Shown here piece after piece: positions 42,633-51,772 of a stretch of 64,000 nucleotides of DNA. The stretch is from Streptomyces microflavus (GTDB taxonomy: Bacteria > Actinomycetota > Actinomycetes > Streptomycetales > Streptomycetaceae), in assembly GCF_014650075.1 (NCBI RefSeq), contig NZ_BMUG01000004.1, positions 248,001 through 312,000 of the forward strand, written 5' to 3'. Within the stretch, counting starts at the first letter, position 1. The number at the start of each line of letters is the position of its first letter. Both the position numbers and the translations under genes were made by a program. The notes under the pieces were generated by a model, which made no database searches, was not told the origin of the DNA, and saw nothing but the letters and a program-made list of their open reading frames with translations.

Positions 42633-44675
42633 TCAGAAGGTGAGCTTGAAGCTGTTGATGCGGCCGGTGTCCTGGCGCGCGACATCCTGGACCCGCAGCC
42701 TCCACTGGCCGTTGGCCACCTCGGACGAGGCGTTGACCGTGTAGGTCGCCACCACGTTGTCCGCGGAGTCGCCGGAGGAGGAGTTCTTCAGCCGGTAGGC
42801 GCTGCCGTCCGGGGCCAGCAGGTCGATGACCAGGTCACCGCGCCAGGTGTGCGTGATGTTCACGTCCACCTTGAGGGCGCTGGGGGCGTTGCCGGTGATG
42901 CCGGTGACGTTGACCGCGCTGGTGACGGCCGCGCCCGCGTCCGGGATGTTGACGACGGTGTTGTTCTCGAAGACCTTGCCACCCGGGTCGGGGTCGCCGC
43001 CGCCGGGACGGGCACCCACGTTGATGCCGGCCCAGGCGTGGGCCACGGCCGCGTACTCGGGGCTGGTGGCGCCGTACAGCTCACTGGCGACCGCGAGCGT
43101 GCCGGTGCGGGCAGCGGCGTAGTTGGTCGTCGAGGTGAACTTGGTGGTGAGCGCCTTGAACCAGATCAGCGACGCCTTGTCCCGGCCGATGCCGGTGACC
43201 GGCAGTCCGTCGGAGGTCGGGGAGTCGTAGTTGACACCGTTGATCGTCTTGGTGCCGCTGCCCTCGGAGAGCAGGTAGTACCAGTGGTTGGCCGGGCCCG
43301 AGGAGTAGTGGACGTCGATGCCGCCGATGCCGGAGTACCAGGCGTCCTTGGAGCTGCCGTCCTTGCTCGGCTTGTCCATGTAGCGCAGCGGGGTGCCGTT
43401 GCCACGGATGTCGATCTTCTCGCCGACCAGGTAGTCGCCCTGGTCCTGGGAGTTGTTCGCGTTGAACTCGACGGCGGCCGCGAAGATGTCGGACGTCGCC
43501 TCGTTGAGGCCGCCGGACTCACCGCTGTAGACCAGCTTGGCCGTGACCGAGGTCAGGCCGTGGGTCATCTCGTGGGCGGCCACGTCGATGGAGGTCAGCG
43601 GCTTGACGTTGCCGTCGCCGTCGCCGTACGTCATGCAGAAGCAGCTGTCCTGCCAGAAGGCGTTGACGTAGTTGTTGCCGTAGTGGACGCGGGAGTACGC
43701 GCCGACACCGTCTCCGCGCAGGCCGTTGCGGCCGTGCACGTTCTTGAAGTAGTCCCAGGTGAGCGCGGCGCCGTAGTGGGCGTCGGCGCCTGCCGTCTCG
43801 GCGTTCTGGGGGGTGCCGTTGCCCCAGACGTCGGTCGACTTGGAGAACAGGGTGCCGGTGCCGGAGGTGCCCCGGTTGAGGTTGTACGTCTTGTGGTTGC
43901 CGCGCGTGGTGTCGGTCAGCGTGTACGAGGGCGCGGTGCCCAGCGTCACCTGGCCGCTGTACTGGGTGTTGCCGGTCCCGTTGTGGACCGCCTGGTACTC
44001 GTACAGCTTCTCGCCGGAGGTCGCGTCGGTGATGACGTGCAGCTCGTTCGGGGTGCCGTCGTGCTGGAGTCCGCCGACGACCGTCTCGTACGCGAGCTGC
44101 GGGGAGCCGCTGCCCAGCCAGACGACCTTGCGCGGCGCGTTCTCCGCCTCCGTCGCCTTCGAGCCCTCGGCCTTCGCCGCACCGAGCGCCTGCTTCTCGG
44201 CGGCGGCCGGGGCCACGTCGGCGGTGAGGCCGACGGCCTTCAGCTGCGCGGTGGTCGCCTTCGACGCCTTGGTGACGCTGAGGGTCTGCCCGGCCGTGGT
44301 CTCCTGGACCACCAGGTCGCCGCCGAGGACGGGGAGCCCGTCGAGGGTGCGCTCGTAGCGGGTGTGCGTGGTGCCGTCCCGGTCCTGGGCGACATCACGG
44401 ACGACGAGCTTCTCCGTGGCGCCGAGCCCGAGCTCCTTGGCGGTGGCCGCCTTGGTGGCGTTGGCCTCGCTGAGGAGTTCGGCGCGCTGGGCGGGGGAGA
44501 GCTTGGCGGGGAGCGAACCCGTGTCCACCGTGCTGCCGGCGGTGACGCCGCCGGCCGGGGTGATGGACGTCGGGGTGGCGGTGGCGGAGCCGGACTGCAG
44601 TCCGACGGCGATCATGGCTGCTGCGGCTATCAGAGCGCCGGTCGCGGTGGCGCGACGGCTGGGCGTGGATCTCAC
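42633..44675 (-). CDS. Secreted M4 (thermolysin-like) metalloprotease with P domain
   Basis: 680 aa. Signal peptide (~1-33), then a propeptide with FTP and PepSY-like regions (~50-235; TRYERTLDGLPVLGGDLVV). The catalytic domain (~240-545) has the zinc motif HEMTH (His368, His372, catalytic Glu369) and the third ligand Glu392 in NEATSD, the same +24 spacing as thermolysin. The C-terminal ~120 residues (IPDAGAAVTSAVNVTGI, THTWRGDLVIDLLAPDG, NGQWRLRVQDVARQDTGRINSFKL) are a P/Homo B domain as in proprotein convertases. The protein is autoprocessed outside the cell. The start is the ATG at 44675. Confidence 0.95.
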   Translation of the reverse strand: MRSTPSRRATATGALIAAAAMIAVGLQSGSATATPTSITPAGGVTAGSTVDTGSLPAKLSPAQRAELLSEANATKAATAKELGLGATEKLVVRDVAQDRDGTTHTRYERTLDGLPVLGGDLVVQETTAGQTLSVTKASKATTAQLKAVGLTADVAPAAAEKQALGAAKAEGSKATEAENAPRKVVWLGSGSPQLAYETVVGGLQHDGTPNELHVITDATSGEKLYEYQAVHNGTGNTQYSGQVTLGTAPSYTLTDTTRGNHKTYNLNRGTSGTGTLFSKSTDVWGNGTPQNAETAGADAHYGAALTWDYFKNVHGRNGLRGDGVGAYSRVHYGNNYVNAFWQDSCFCMTYGDGDGNVKPLTSIDVAAHEMTHGLTSVTAKLVYSGESGGLNEATSDIFAAAVEFNANNSQDQGDYLVGEKIDIRGNGTPLRYMDKPSKDGSSKDAWYSGIGGIDVHYSSGPANHWYYLLSEGSGTKTINGVNYDSPTSDGLPVTGIGRDKASLIWFKALTTKFTSTTNYAAARTGTLAVASELYGATSPEYAAVAHAWAGINVGARPGGGDPDPGGKVFENNTVVNIPDAGAAVTSAVNVTGITGNAPSALKVDVNITHTWRGDLVIDLLAPDGSAYRLKNSSSGDSADNVVATYTVNASSEVANGQWRLRVQDVARQDTGRINSFKLTF

Positions 44676-45124
44676 GCGGACTCCTTCTGCGAGGGGGGTT
44701 ACCGGCGGCGCTGGACGAGCCGTCCGGGACAGTGCAGGCGGTGCGCAGAACGGGGTGAAGAGTGTCAGCAGATGCGTATACCTGTCAGGAGCGCGTCAAC
44801 AACTTGGCCGGAATTCGTTCGTTGCCGGAAAGGTCATGTTCGTTAAGCGGACGTTTCGCCGATCATTGCCGGGGTGTTGCCGGGGTGTGCGAAGGCCCGT
44901 ATTCACAGGGTGGGCACAGGTTCGGTGCCGAGGGGGCACAATCGAACGGCGGGTGCGGAACCGGTTACAGCCCACCTGGTGAGACGGGGATGGGTTCTGG
45001 CCAGATCCCGCCAGCGGAACCGCGTCGTCCGTGAGTCGGGGTCGAGCGGGCCTGAGGGGTGAGGCCCCGCCCGGCCCCGGGCGGGTCTGGGGGGTGAGGC
45101 CCCGTCGGAGCGGGGTGGGCCCCG
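44676..45124. other. 449-bp gene-free interval upstream of M4 protease
   Basis: It should contain the protease promoter on the minus strand; a TTGACG (complement at 44794-44799) with a TACGCA 15 bp on is the best match but weak. The part next to the TetR gene is very GC-rich, with two GGGGTGAGGCCCCG words (near 45056 and 45090) and hairpins that may terminate that gene. No gene was recognised. Confidence 0.5.
44866..44887. repeat. Tandem 11-bp direct repeat TTGCCGGGGTG
   Basis: Two exact adjacent copies, about 190 bp upstream of the M4 protease start. The period again equals one helical turn. Confidence 0.4.
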
Positions 45125-45715
45125 TCAGGCCGGGCGGTCCGCCGGGTAGACCGCGTCCAGGAGCCCCCGTACGAACCGGTCCAGGTCGTCCAGCCCCGCC
45201 GCCGCCAGGGTGCCCGGCCCGTCCGCCAGCAGATGCGGGATCGCCGCGTGCAGCGCGAGGGTGACGGTGGCCGCCCGCTGTGGGGTGACGGGGAGTCCGG
45301 CGGAGCGCTGGGCCGCCTCGAACCCCGCGAAGTCGCCGCTCGCCATCGGGTCGAGGAGGGCCGAGAGCCACGGGCGCCGGGCCGCCTCCGCCTGGAGCTC
45401 CAGACAGGCGAGCAGCCGGGGGCGGCCGGGTCCGGCGACGTTCTCCAGGAGGGTGCGGAACAGGGCGGTCAGCCCCTCGCGGTCGGCCGGTCCCGGCCCG
45501 GCGGCGAGCTGGGCGGTGAGGGCGAGGTACTGCTCCAGACACCGTTCGGCCACCGCCCGCAGCACCGCGTCCCGGGTCGGGAAGTAGTTCTTGGTGGTCC
45601 CGTCCGGCACCTCGGCCGCCCGGTCCACGGCCCGGTGGGTGAGGCCGCGCCCGCCCTCCTCGGCCAGTACGGCGATGGCCGCGTCGCGCAGCCGGTCGCG
45701 CCGGTCAGGATTCAC
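45125..45715 (-). CDS. TetR family transcriptional regulator
   Basis: 196 aa. HTH at residues ~10-55 (RRDRLRDAAIAVLAEEGGRGLTHRAVDRAAEVPDGTTKNYFPTRDAVL, in pieces), with the C-terminal ligand domain typical of the family. It is divergent from an FAD-dependent monooxygenase, 120 bp away. A 12-bp palindrome in the gap is the probable operator. The pair is a common arrangement in which the monooxygenase substrate, or a related aromatic compound, relieves repression. Confidence 0.88.
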   Translation of the reverse strand: MNPDRRDRLRDAAIAVLAEEGGRGLTHRAVDRAAEVPDGTTKNYFPTRDAVLRAVAERCLEQYLALTAQLAAGPGPADREGLTALFRTLLENVAGPGRPRLLACLELQAEAARRPWLSALLDPMASGDFAGFEAAQRSAGLPVTPQRAATVTLALHAAIPHLLADGPGTLAAAGLDDLDRFVRGLLDAVYPADRPA

Positions 45716-45776
45716 GCGCGCTCCCTCTGTCCGTACCGCTGCGGCCCGACCCCTTCCTTGCCGATGCTACCCCAGG

Positions 45777-45788
45777 CGTGGTACCACG
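45777..45788. promoter_or_regulatory. Palindrome CGTGGTACCACG between TetR and monooxygenase
   Basis: A perfect 12-bp palindrome in the centre of the 120-bp divergent gap; GTGGT recurs once downstream (45792). Likely the TetR operator. Confidence 0.55.
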
Positions 45789-45835
45789 GATGTGGTGGTT
45801 GTTCGCACCGGCCGGACGAGCTTCGGGAGTACGGC

Positions 45836-46909
45836 ATGGCAGCGCGTGAGGGAACAGGGGCAGGGCCCGGGACGGCAACCGTCGTCGGGGCGGGCATCGG
45901 GGGCCTGGCGACCGCGATCGGGCTGCGCCGGGCGGGCTGGGCGGTGACCGTGCTGGAGCGCCGCACCGAACTGGAGCGGTACGGCGCCGCCTTCGGTATC
46001 CACCCCACCGCACAGTCGGCGCTCGACCGGCTCGGCGTCGGGGAGGCCCTGCGCGACCACGCGGTGCCCTACCGGAACGCCCGCATCCGCACCCCGGACG
46101 GCCACACGCTGGCCCGCCTCCCCCTGGAGCGCATCGAGAAGAAAGCAGGCCGCCCCGAACTCCTCATCTCCCGCCCCTACTTGCTCGACGCCCTGCTCGC
46201 GGGCCTGGACGCCTTCGGGGACGTACAGATCAAGCTCGGGGAGACCGTCACCGAGGTGAGCGCCCTGACGGCCACGCAGGACCTGGTGGTCGGCGCCGAC
46301 GGCATCCGCAGCGCCGTACGCACCGCCCGCTTCGGCGACCGCAGCGGCCCGCGCCCGGTCGGAACCGTCGCCTGGATCGGCATCGCCGACTTCGAGAGCC
46401 CCGTCCACGGCGAGACCTGGGGCAGCGGCCGCTTCTTCGGGCTGACCCCGGTGGAGCCGGGCCGCACCAACTGGTACGCCACCGTCCCCGCCGCGACCAC
46501 CGCCGACGAGCTGCGCGCCTCCTTCGCCGGCTGGCACGACCCGATCCCGCGCATCCTGGACGCCACCGACCCGGACACCTGGATCCGCTACGAGATGCGC
46601 CACCTGTACCCGGCGCTGCCCACTTTCGTCTCCACCGGCGCCGCAACGGGCCCCGTCGCACTGGTCGGCGACGCGGCCCACGCCATGACCCCCAACCTCG
46701 GCCAGGGCGCCTGCACCGCGATCCTGGACGCGGACGCCCTGACCCGGGCGGTCACCGCAGCACCGCTCCCCGCCGCCCTGCGCGCCTACGACCGCGAACG
46801 CCGCCGCAGCGCCCAGCGGACCGCCTTCGCCTCCCGGACCCTGCACCGCTTCATGTCCACGGAACGGACCCGGCTGCGGAACGGGGCGGTACGGCTGCTG
46901 CCGGGGTGA
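45836..46909 (+). CDS. FAD-dependent monooxygenase
   Basis: 357 aa. It belongs to the group A flavoprotein monooxygenases (aromatic hydroxylase type). Motifs: the Rossmann GxGxxG in VVGAGIGGLATAIGLRRAG, the DG-type motif DLVVGADGIRSAVRTARFG, and the flavin/ribityl GDAAHAMTPNLGQGACTAILDADAL. It uses NAD(P)H and O2 to hydroxylate or epoxidise a small substrate that cannot be read from sequence. It is divergent from a TetR repressor. It ends 10 bp before the converging ABC transporter gene, with no room for a terminator. Confidence 0.9.
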   Translation: MAAREGTGAGPGTATVVGAGIGGLATAIGLRRAGWAVTVLERRTELERYGAAFGIHPTAQSALDRLGVGEALRDHAVPYRNARIRTPDGHTLARLPLERIEKKAGRPELLISRPYLLDALLAGLDAFGDVQIKLGETVTEVSALTATQDLVVGADGIRSAVRTARFGDRSGPRPVGTVAWIGIADFESPVHGETWGSGRFFGLTPVEPGRTNWYATVPAATTADELRASFAGWHDPIPRILDATDPDTWIRYEMRHLYPALPTFVSTGAATGPVALVGDAAHAMTPNLGQGACTAILDADALTRAVTAAPLPAALRAYDRERRRSAQRTAFASRTLHRFMSTERTRLRNGAVRLLPG

Positions 46910-46919
46910 GGACGGGGCG

Positions 46920-48809
46920 TCAGACCAGGCTGTCCTTCCACGTCCGGTGCAGCCCCGCGAACCGCCCCGTGCCGCCGATCAGTTCGGCCGGTGCGCCGTC
47001 CTCCACGATCCGGCCGCCCTCCATCACCAGCACCCGGTCCGCGATCTCCACGGTGGACAGCCGGTGGGCGATCACCACCGCTGTGCGGCCGTGCAGCACC
47101 GTGTCCATGGCGCGCTGCACCGCCCGCTCGCCGGGGATGTCCAGGGAGCTGGTCGCCTCGTCCAGGATCAGCACCGCCGGGTCCGCCAGCAGGGCGCGGG
47201 CGAAGGCGACCAGCTGGCGCTGGCCCGCGGAGATCCGGCCGCCCCGCTTGCGTACGTCGGTGTCGTAGCCCTCGGGCAGCGCGGCGATGAAGTCGTGCGC
47301 GCCGATCGCCTTCGCCGCCTGTTCGATCTCGTCGGGGGTGGCGTCCGGGCGGCCGATCGCGATGTTCTCCGCGACCGTCCCGGAGAACAGGAACGCCTCC
47401 TGGGTCACCATCACCACGCCCTTGCGCAGCTCGGCCGTGGAGAGGTCGCGCAGGTCCACGCCGTCCAGCAGGACCCGGCCGTCGGTCGGGTCGTAGAACC
47501 GGGCCAGCAGCTTGGCCAGGGTCGACTTGCCCGCGCCCGTCGAGCCGACGACCGCCACCGTCCCGCCCGCCGGGATGCGCAGGTCGAAGGTGGGCAGCAC
47601 CTCGCCGCCCGTACGGTAGGCGAACCGCACCCCGTCGAAGACGACCTCCCGGCCCGGGTGGCCGCCGGAGCGGGCGGGCAGCTCCTTGGGGTCCGCCGCG
47701 GCCGGGACGGTCGGGGTCTGGGCCAGCAGGCCCGCGATCTTCTCCAGCGAGGCCGCCGCCGACTGGTAGGAGTTGAGGAACATCCCGAGCCGGTCGATCG
47801 GGTCGTAGAGCCGGCGCAGATAGAGCACCGCCGCGGCCAGCACCCCGAGCGCCAGAGTCCCGTCGGCCACCCGGTAGGCGCCCCACAGGACCATCCCGGC
47901 GACCGCCGTGTTGGCGACCAGGCGGGAGCCGACGACATAGCGGGCCATCTCCAGGAGCGCGTCACCGTTGCGCCGCTCGTGCACATGGTTGAGCGAGCCG
48001 AACGCGGCGTCGTTGGACCGCTCCCGGCGGAACGCCTGGACCGGCCGGATGCCGTTCATGGTCTCCGCGAACTTGACGATCACCGACGCGATCGCCGTCG
48101 ACCGCGCCCCGTACACGACGGCCGCCCGCCGCCGGTAGAGCCGTACCAGCAGATACAGCGGTACGAAGGAGAGCGTCGCGATCGCCCCGATGCCGAAGTC
48201 CAGCCAGAGCAGGACCAGCGAGATCGACACGAACGAGAGGATCACGTTGATCAGTTCCTGGAGCCCCTCGCTCAGCAGCTCCTGCAACGACTCGACGTCC
48301 GTGGTGGAGCGGGAGATCAGCCGCCCCGAGGTGTAGCGCTCGTGGAAGTCCACGCTGAGCGCCTGGGCGTGCCGGAAGATCCGGCCGCGCAGGTCCAGCA
48401 GCGCGTCCTGGTTGATGCGTGCGGAGCCCCGGATGAACGCGTACTGGAGCATCCCCGCGCCCAGGGAACAGAGCGCGTAGCCGATGGCGACCGCGATCAG
48501 GGGCCCGTAGTCGTGGTCCCGGAACGCCGGGACCCCGCTGTCGATCGCGTACGCCACCAGCAGCGGCCCCGCCTGCACCGCCGCCTGCTGGACCACCAGC
48601 AGCAGTGCGGCCACCGCCACCCGGCCGCGCATCGGCCTGAGCAGGGAGCGGAGAAGCGCCCCGGTCGCGCCGCGCGGTGCGGGCAGGTCGTCCTGGTCGA
48701 AGGGGTCGCCGGCCACCTCCGGTGCGGGTGCCTGTGCCTTCTGTCCGGGCTCCGGTGTGCCGTCGTCACCTGAGGCGGTGCGCGCGGCGTCGTCGGTGGT
48801 CGTGGTCAT
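46920..48809 (-). CDS. ABC exporter half-transporter with canonical nucleotide site
   Basis: 629 aa. An N-terminal ~45 residue acidic segment is followed by a six-helix type IV transmembrane domain (~50-340) and a nucleotide-binding domain (~375-620). Walker A is GSTGAGKST; the Q-loop is VTQEAFLFSG; Walker B LILDEATSSLD keeps the catalytic Glu; H-loop IAHRLST. The signature is ISAGQ rather than LSGGQ. Its ATG overlaps the stop of the preceding gene (ATGA), so it forms a heterodimer with that gene's product. Substrate unknown; relatives export drugs, lipids or peptides. Confidence 0.93.
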   Translation of the reverse strand: MTTTTDDAARTASGDDGTPEPGQKAQAPAPEVAGDPFDQDDLPAPRGATGALLRSLLRPMRGRVAVAALLLVVQQAAVQAGPLLVAYAIDSGVPAFRDHDYGPLIAVAIGYALCSLGAGMLQYAFIRGSARINQDALLDLRGRIFRHAQALSVDFHERYTSGRLISRSTTDVESLQELLSEGLQELINVILSFVSISLVLLWLDFGIGAIATLSFVPLYLLVRLYRRRAAVVYGARSTAIASVIVKFAETMNGIRPVQAFRRERSNDAAFGSLNHVHERRNGDALLEMARYVVGSRLVANTAVAGMVLWGAYRVADGTLALGVLAAAVLYLRRLYDPIDRLGMFLNSYQSAAASLEKIAGLLAQTPTVPAAADPKELPARSGGHPGREVVFDGVRFAYRTGGEVLPTFDLRIPAGGTVAVVGSTGAGKSTLAKLLARFYDPTDGRVLLDGVDLRDLSTAELRKGVVMVTQEAFLFSGTVAENIAIGRPDATPDEIEQAAKAIGAHDFIAALPEGYDTDVRKRGGRISAGQRQLVAFARALLADPAVLILDEATSSLDIPGERAVQRAMDTVLHGRTAVVIAHRLSTVEIADRVLVMEGGRIVEDGAPAELIGGTGRFAGLHRTWKDSLV

Positions 48810-50647
48810 CGGGTGCCCTCCTCGACGGGTACCTGCTGGGCGGGGGCAAGGGTCTCGGTGGTCAGCGGGTCGGGGCCGCCACCAGGCTCGGCCCCCGACA
48901 TCAGCCACGCGTACTCCGCGTTCGACCGCAGCAGCTCCTGATGCGTGCCCACCGCCGTGATCCGGCCCTCCGACAGCAGCGCCACCCGGTCCGCGAGCAT
49001 CACGGTCGAGGGGCGGTGCGCCACCACCACCGCCGTGGTCTCCTCCAGCACCTGCCGCAGCGCCGCCTCCACCAGCGTCTCGGTGTGCACGTCGAGCGCC
49101 GAGAGCGGGTCGTCCAGCACCAGGAAGCGCGGTTGGCCCACCACCGCACGCGCCAGGGCCAGGCGTTGGCGCTGGCCGCCGGAGAGGCTCAGCCCCTGCT
49201 CGCCGACCTCCGTGTCCAGGCCCTGCGGCAGCCGGTGCACGAAGTCGGCCTGCGCCACCGCGAGCGCCCGCCGCACCTGCTCCTCGTCCGCGTCCTCGGC
49301 GCCCATCCGCACGTTCTCGCCGACCGTGGCCGAGAACAGCGTCGGCTCCTCGAACGCCACCGACACCAGCTCCCGCAGCCGCGAACGTTCCATCGTGGCG
49401 ATGTCCTCGCCGTCCAGCGTGATCCGCCCGCCGGTCACCTCGTGCAGCCGGGGGACCAGCGCGGTGAGAGTCGTCTTGCCGGAGCCCGTACCGCCCACCA
49501 GGGCCATCGTCTCGCCGGGCCGCACATGCAGGTCGATCCGGGCCAGGACGGGCGGGGAGCCCGGTTCCGCGTCCGGGTAGCGGAACTCCACCCCCTCGAA
49601 CACCATCCCGGCGGGCGCGTCCGGCGCGTCCGCACGGGCGGCGGCCACCCCGTGCTCCTCCGCCACGTCCATCACCTCGAAGAACCGGTCCGTCGCGGTC
49701 GCCGACTCCTGGCTCATCGCCAGCAGGAAACCGATCGACTCCACCGGCCACCGCAGCGCGAGAGCCGTCGAGAGGAAGGCGACCAGGGTGCCGGCCGACA
49801 GCGAGCCGTCCGCCACCTGGATCGTGCCGAGGACCAGCGCCGCCCCGATCGCCAGCTCCGGGATGGCGGTGATGAGCGCCCAGATCCCGGCGAGCAGCCG
49901 GGCCTTGCCCAGCTCCGTGGTGCGCAGCCGCTGCGAGAGCGCCCGGAAGGCGAGCGCCTGGCTGCGGTGGCGGCCGAAGCCCTTGACGATCCGGATGCCG
50001 AGCACGCTCTCCTCGACGACCGTGGTCAGATCGCCGACCTGGTCCTGGGCCTTCCGGGCCACCAGCGAGTACTTCGTCTCGAACACCGAGCACAGGACGA
50101 TCAGCGGCACCGCCGGTGCCAGCAGCACCAGGCCGAGCGACCAGTCCTGGGCGAACAGGATGACGAAACCGACCAGGATCGTCGCCGCGTTGACGACCAG
50201 GAAGGTCAGCGGGAACGCCAGGAACATCCGCAGCAGCATCAGGTCCGTCGTACCGCGCGACAGCAGCTGGCCCGAGGGCCAGCGGTCGTGGAAGGCCACC
50301 GGCAGCCGCTGCAGATGGCGGTAGAGGTCCGCCCGCATCGACGCCTCGACCCCGGCCAGCGGCCGCGCCACCAGCCACCGCCGGAATCCGAACAGCACGG
50401 CCTCCGCGATGCCGAGCAGCAGCAGGTACAGCGCGCCCAGCCAGACGCCGCCCGGGTCCCGGTCGGCCACGGGCCCGTCCACCATCCACTTCAGGATCAG
50501 CGGGATCACGAGCGACAGACAGGACGCCAGGATCGCCACGAAGGCGGCGGTGAACAGGCGGAGCCGTACCGGGCGGACATAGGGCCACAGACGCAGGAGG
50601 GAGCGCACGGCGGACCGGTCCGTGCGCTCTGCAGGCTTTTCGGGCAT
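48806..50647 (-). CDS. ABC exporter half-transporter with degenerate nucleotide site
   Basis: 613 aa. Six transmembrane helices (~25-320), then the nucleotide-binding domain (~350-590). Walker A GGTGSGKTT and signature LSGGQ are intact. The Walker B end is LVLDDPLSALD, with Asp in place of the catalytic Glu, and the Q-loop reads AFEEPTLFS, with Glu for Gln. This pattern marks the non-hydrolysing half of an asymmetric exporter (as in TM287/288 and BmrCD). It is the first gene of a two-gene operon. It begins 206 bp from a divergent ABC-2 system. Confidence 0.93.
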   Translation of the reverse strand: MPEKPAERTDRSAVRSLLRLWPYVRPVRLRLFTAAFVAILASCLSLVIPLILKWMVDGPVADRDPGGVWLGALYLLLLGIAEAVLFGFRRWLVARPLAGVEASMRADLYRHLQRLPVAFHDRWPSGQLLSRGTTDLMLLRMFLAFPLTFLVVNAATILVGFVILFAQDWSLGLVLLAPAVPLIVLCSVFETKYSLVARKAQDQVGDLTTVVEESVLGIRIVKGFGRHRSQALAFRALSQRLRTTELGKARLLAGIWALITAIPELAIGAALVLGTIQVADGSLSAGTLVAFLSTALALRWPVESIGFLLAMSQESATATDRFFEVMDVAEEHGVAAARADAPDAPAGMVFEGVEFRYPDAEPGSPPVLARIDLHVRPGETMALVGGTGSGKTTLTALVPRLHEVTGGRITLDGEDIATMERSRLRELVSVAFEEPTLFSATVGENVRMGAEDADEEQVRRALAVAQADFVHRLPQGLDTEVGEQGLSLSGGQRQRLALARAVVGQPRFLVLDDPLSALDVHTETLVEAALRQVLEETTAVVVAHRPSTVMLADRVALLSEGRITAVGTHQELLRSNAEYAWLMSGAEPGGGPDPLTTETLAPAQQVPVEEGTR

Positions 50648-50853
50648 CAGGGCCGACTGTACGTTTCACCACTGACATCGGTCCTCCCAATTTTCGGCCG
50701 CGACGGGACAGGGCAGGACAGGACCTGGACAGGACCAGACCGGGCCCCGCGCCGCGGCCGCCGGTCGTACCCCCGGGTCAACCGATCGGCTGATGGGACG
50801 TCGGGCGTGATGACGGATACCGCCCGCCCCCGCCCGCCGGAACCCTGGTGGGC

Positions 50854-51771
50854 ATGGCAATCATCGAAGTCGACGCGGTGCGCAAGACCTACGCGGGCCG
50901 CCCTGTGGTCGACGGCGTCTCCTTCTCCGTCGACGAGGGCGAGATCTTCGGCATCCTCGGACCCAACGGGGCCGGCAAGACCACCACCGTCGAATGCGTG
51001 GAGGGCCTGCGCATCCCCGACGCGGGCACCGTGAAGGTCGCCGGGCTCGACCCCGTCGCCGACCACGACCGGGTGACCCAGCTGCTCGGCGCCCAGCTCC
51101 AGGAGAGCGAGCTCCAGGCCAAACTGACCGTACGGGAGGCACTGGAGCTGTACAGCGCGTTCTACCCGGCCCCCGCCGACTGGCGCCCGCTAGCCGCCCG
51201 GCTCGGCCTCGAAGAGAAGCTCACCACCCGCTTCGCCAAGCTCTCCGGCGGCCAGAAGCAGCGCCTGTTCATCGCGCTCGCCCTGATCGGCGACCCGAAG
51301 GTCGTCGTCCTCGACGAGCTGACCACCGGCCTGGACCCGCGCGCCCGCCGCGACACCTGGAAGCTCATCGAGGAGATCCGCGACGGCGGGGTGACCGTCC
51401 TGCTCGTCACCCACTTCATGGAGGAGGCCCAGCGCCTCTGCGACCGTATCGCCGTCATCGACCGGGGCAAGGTCGTCGCCCTGGACACCCCGGCCGGGCT
51501 GATCCGGCGGGCCACCGGCTCCACCGTCATCTCCTTCGTGCCCTCCCGGGCGCTCACCGGCCCCGACCTCACCCGGCTCACCGCGCTTCCCGGCGTCGCG
51601 TCCGTGACCCCGCCCGACAGCGAGGGGACGCTCACCCTGCACGGCACCGACGACTCGGTCACCCCGTTCGTCGCCCTGCTCGCCGAACTCGGCGTCACCG
51701 CCCGGCGGCTGCGCATCACCGGGACCAGCCTCGACGAAGCCTTTCTCGATCTCACCGAACAGGACGCCTGA
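50854..51771 (+). CDS. ABC-2 type transporter ATP-binding protein
   Basis: 305 aa. Single nucleotide-binding domain: Walker A GPNGAGKTTT, Q-loop LLGAQLQESELQ, signature LSGGQKQR, Walker B VVVLDELTTGLDP, H-loop VTHFMEE. The C-terminal ~85 residues (FVPSRALTGPDLTRL to the end, TSLDEAFLDLT) are the DrrA-type regulatory region. It pairs with the permease 1 bp downstream and is followed by a two-component system, an arrangement seen for drug or antimicrobial-peptide export. The ATG at 50854 is preferred over a GTG two codons earlier. Confidence 0.93.
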   Translation: MAIIEVDAVRKTYAGRPVVDGVSFSVDEGEIFGILGPNGAGKTTTVECVEGLRIPDAGTVKVAGLDPVADHDRVTQLLGAQLQESELQAKLTVREALELYSAFYPAPADWRPLAARLGLEEKLTTRFAKLSGGQKQRLFIALALIGDPKVVVLDELTTGLDPRARRDTWKLIEEIRDGGVTVLLVTHFMEEAQRLCDRIAVIDRGKVVALDTPAGLIRRATGSTVISFVPSRALTGPDLTRLTALPGVASVTPPDSEGTLTLHGTDDSVTPFVALLAELGVTARRLRITGTSLDEAFLDLTEQDA

Positions 51772-51772
51772 C

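Noticed and set aside
41216..42685. 489-aa minus-strand open frame opposite the alginate-lyase-like gene
   Set aside because: It crosses the bidirectional terminator and the lyase promoter; its product is low-complexity, so it is an antisense shadow.
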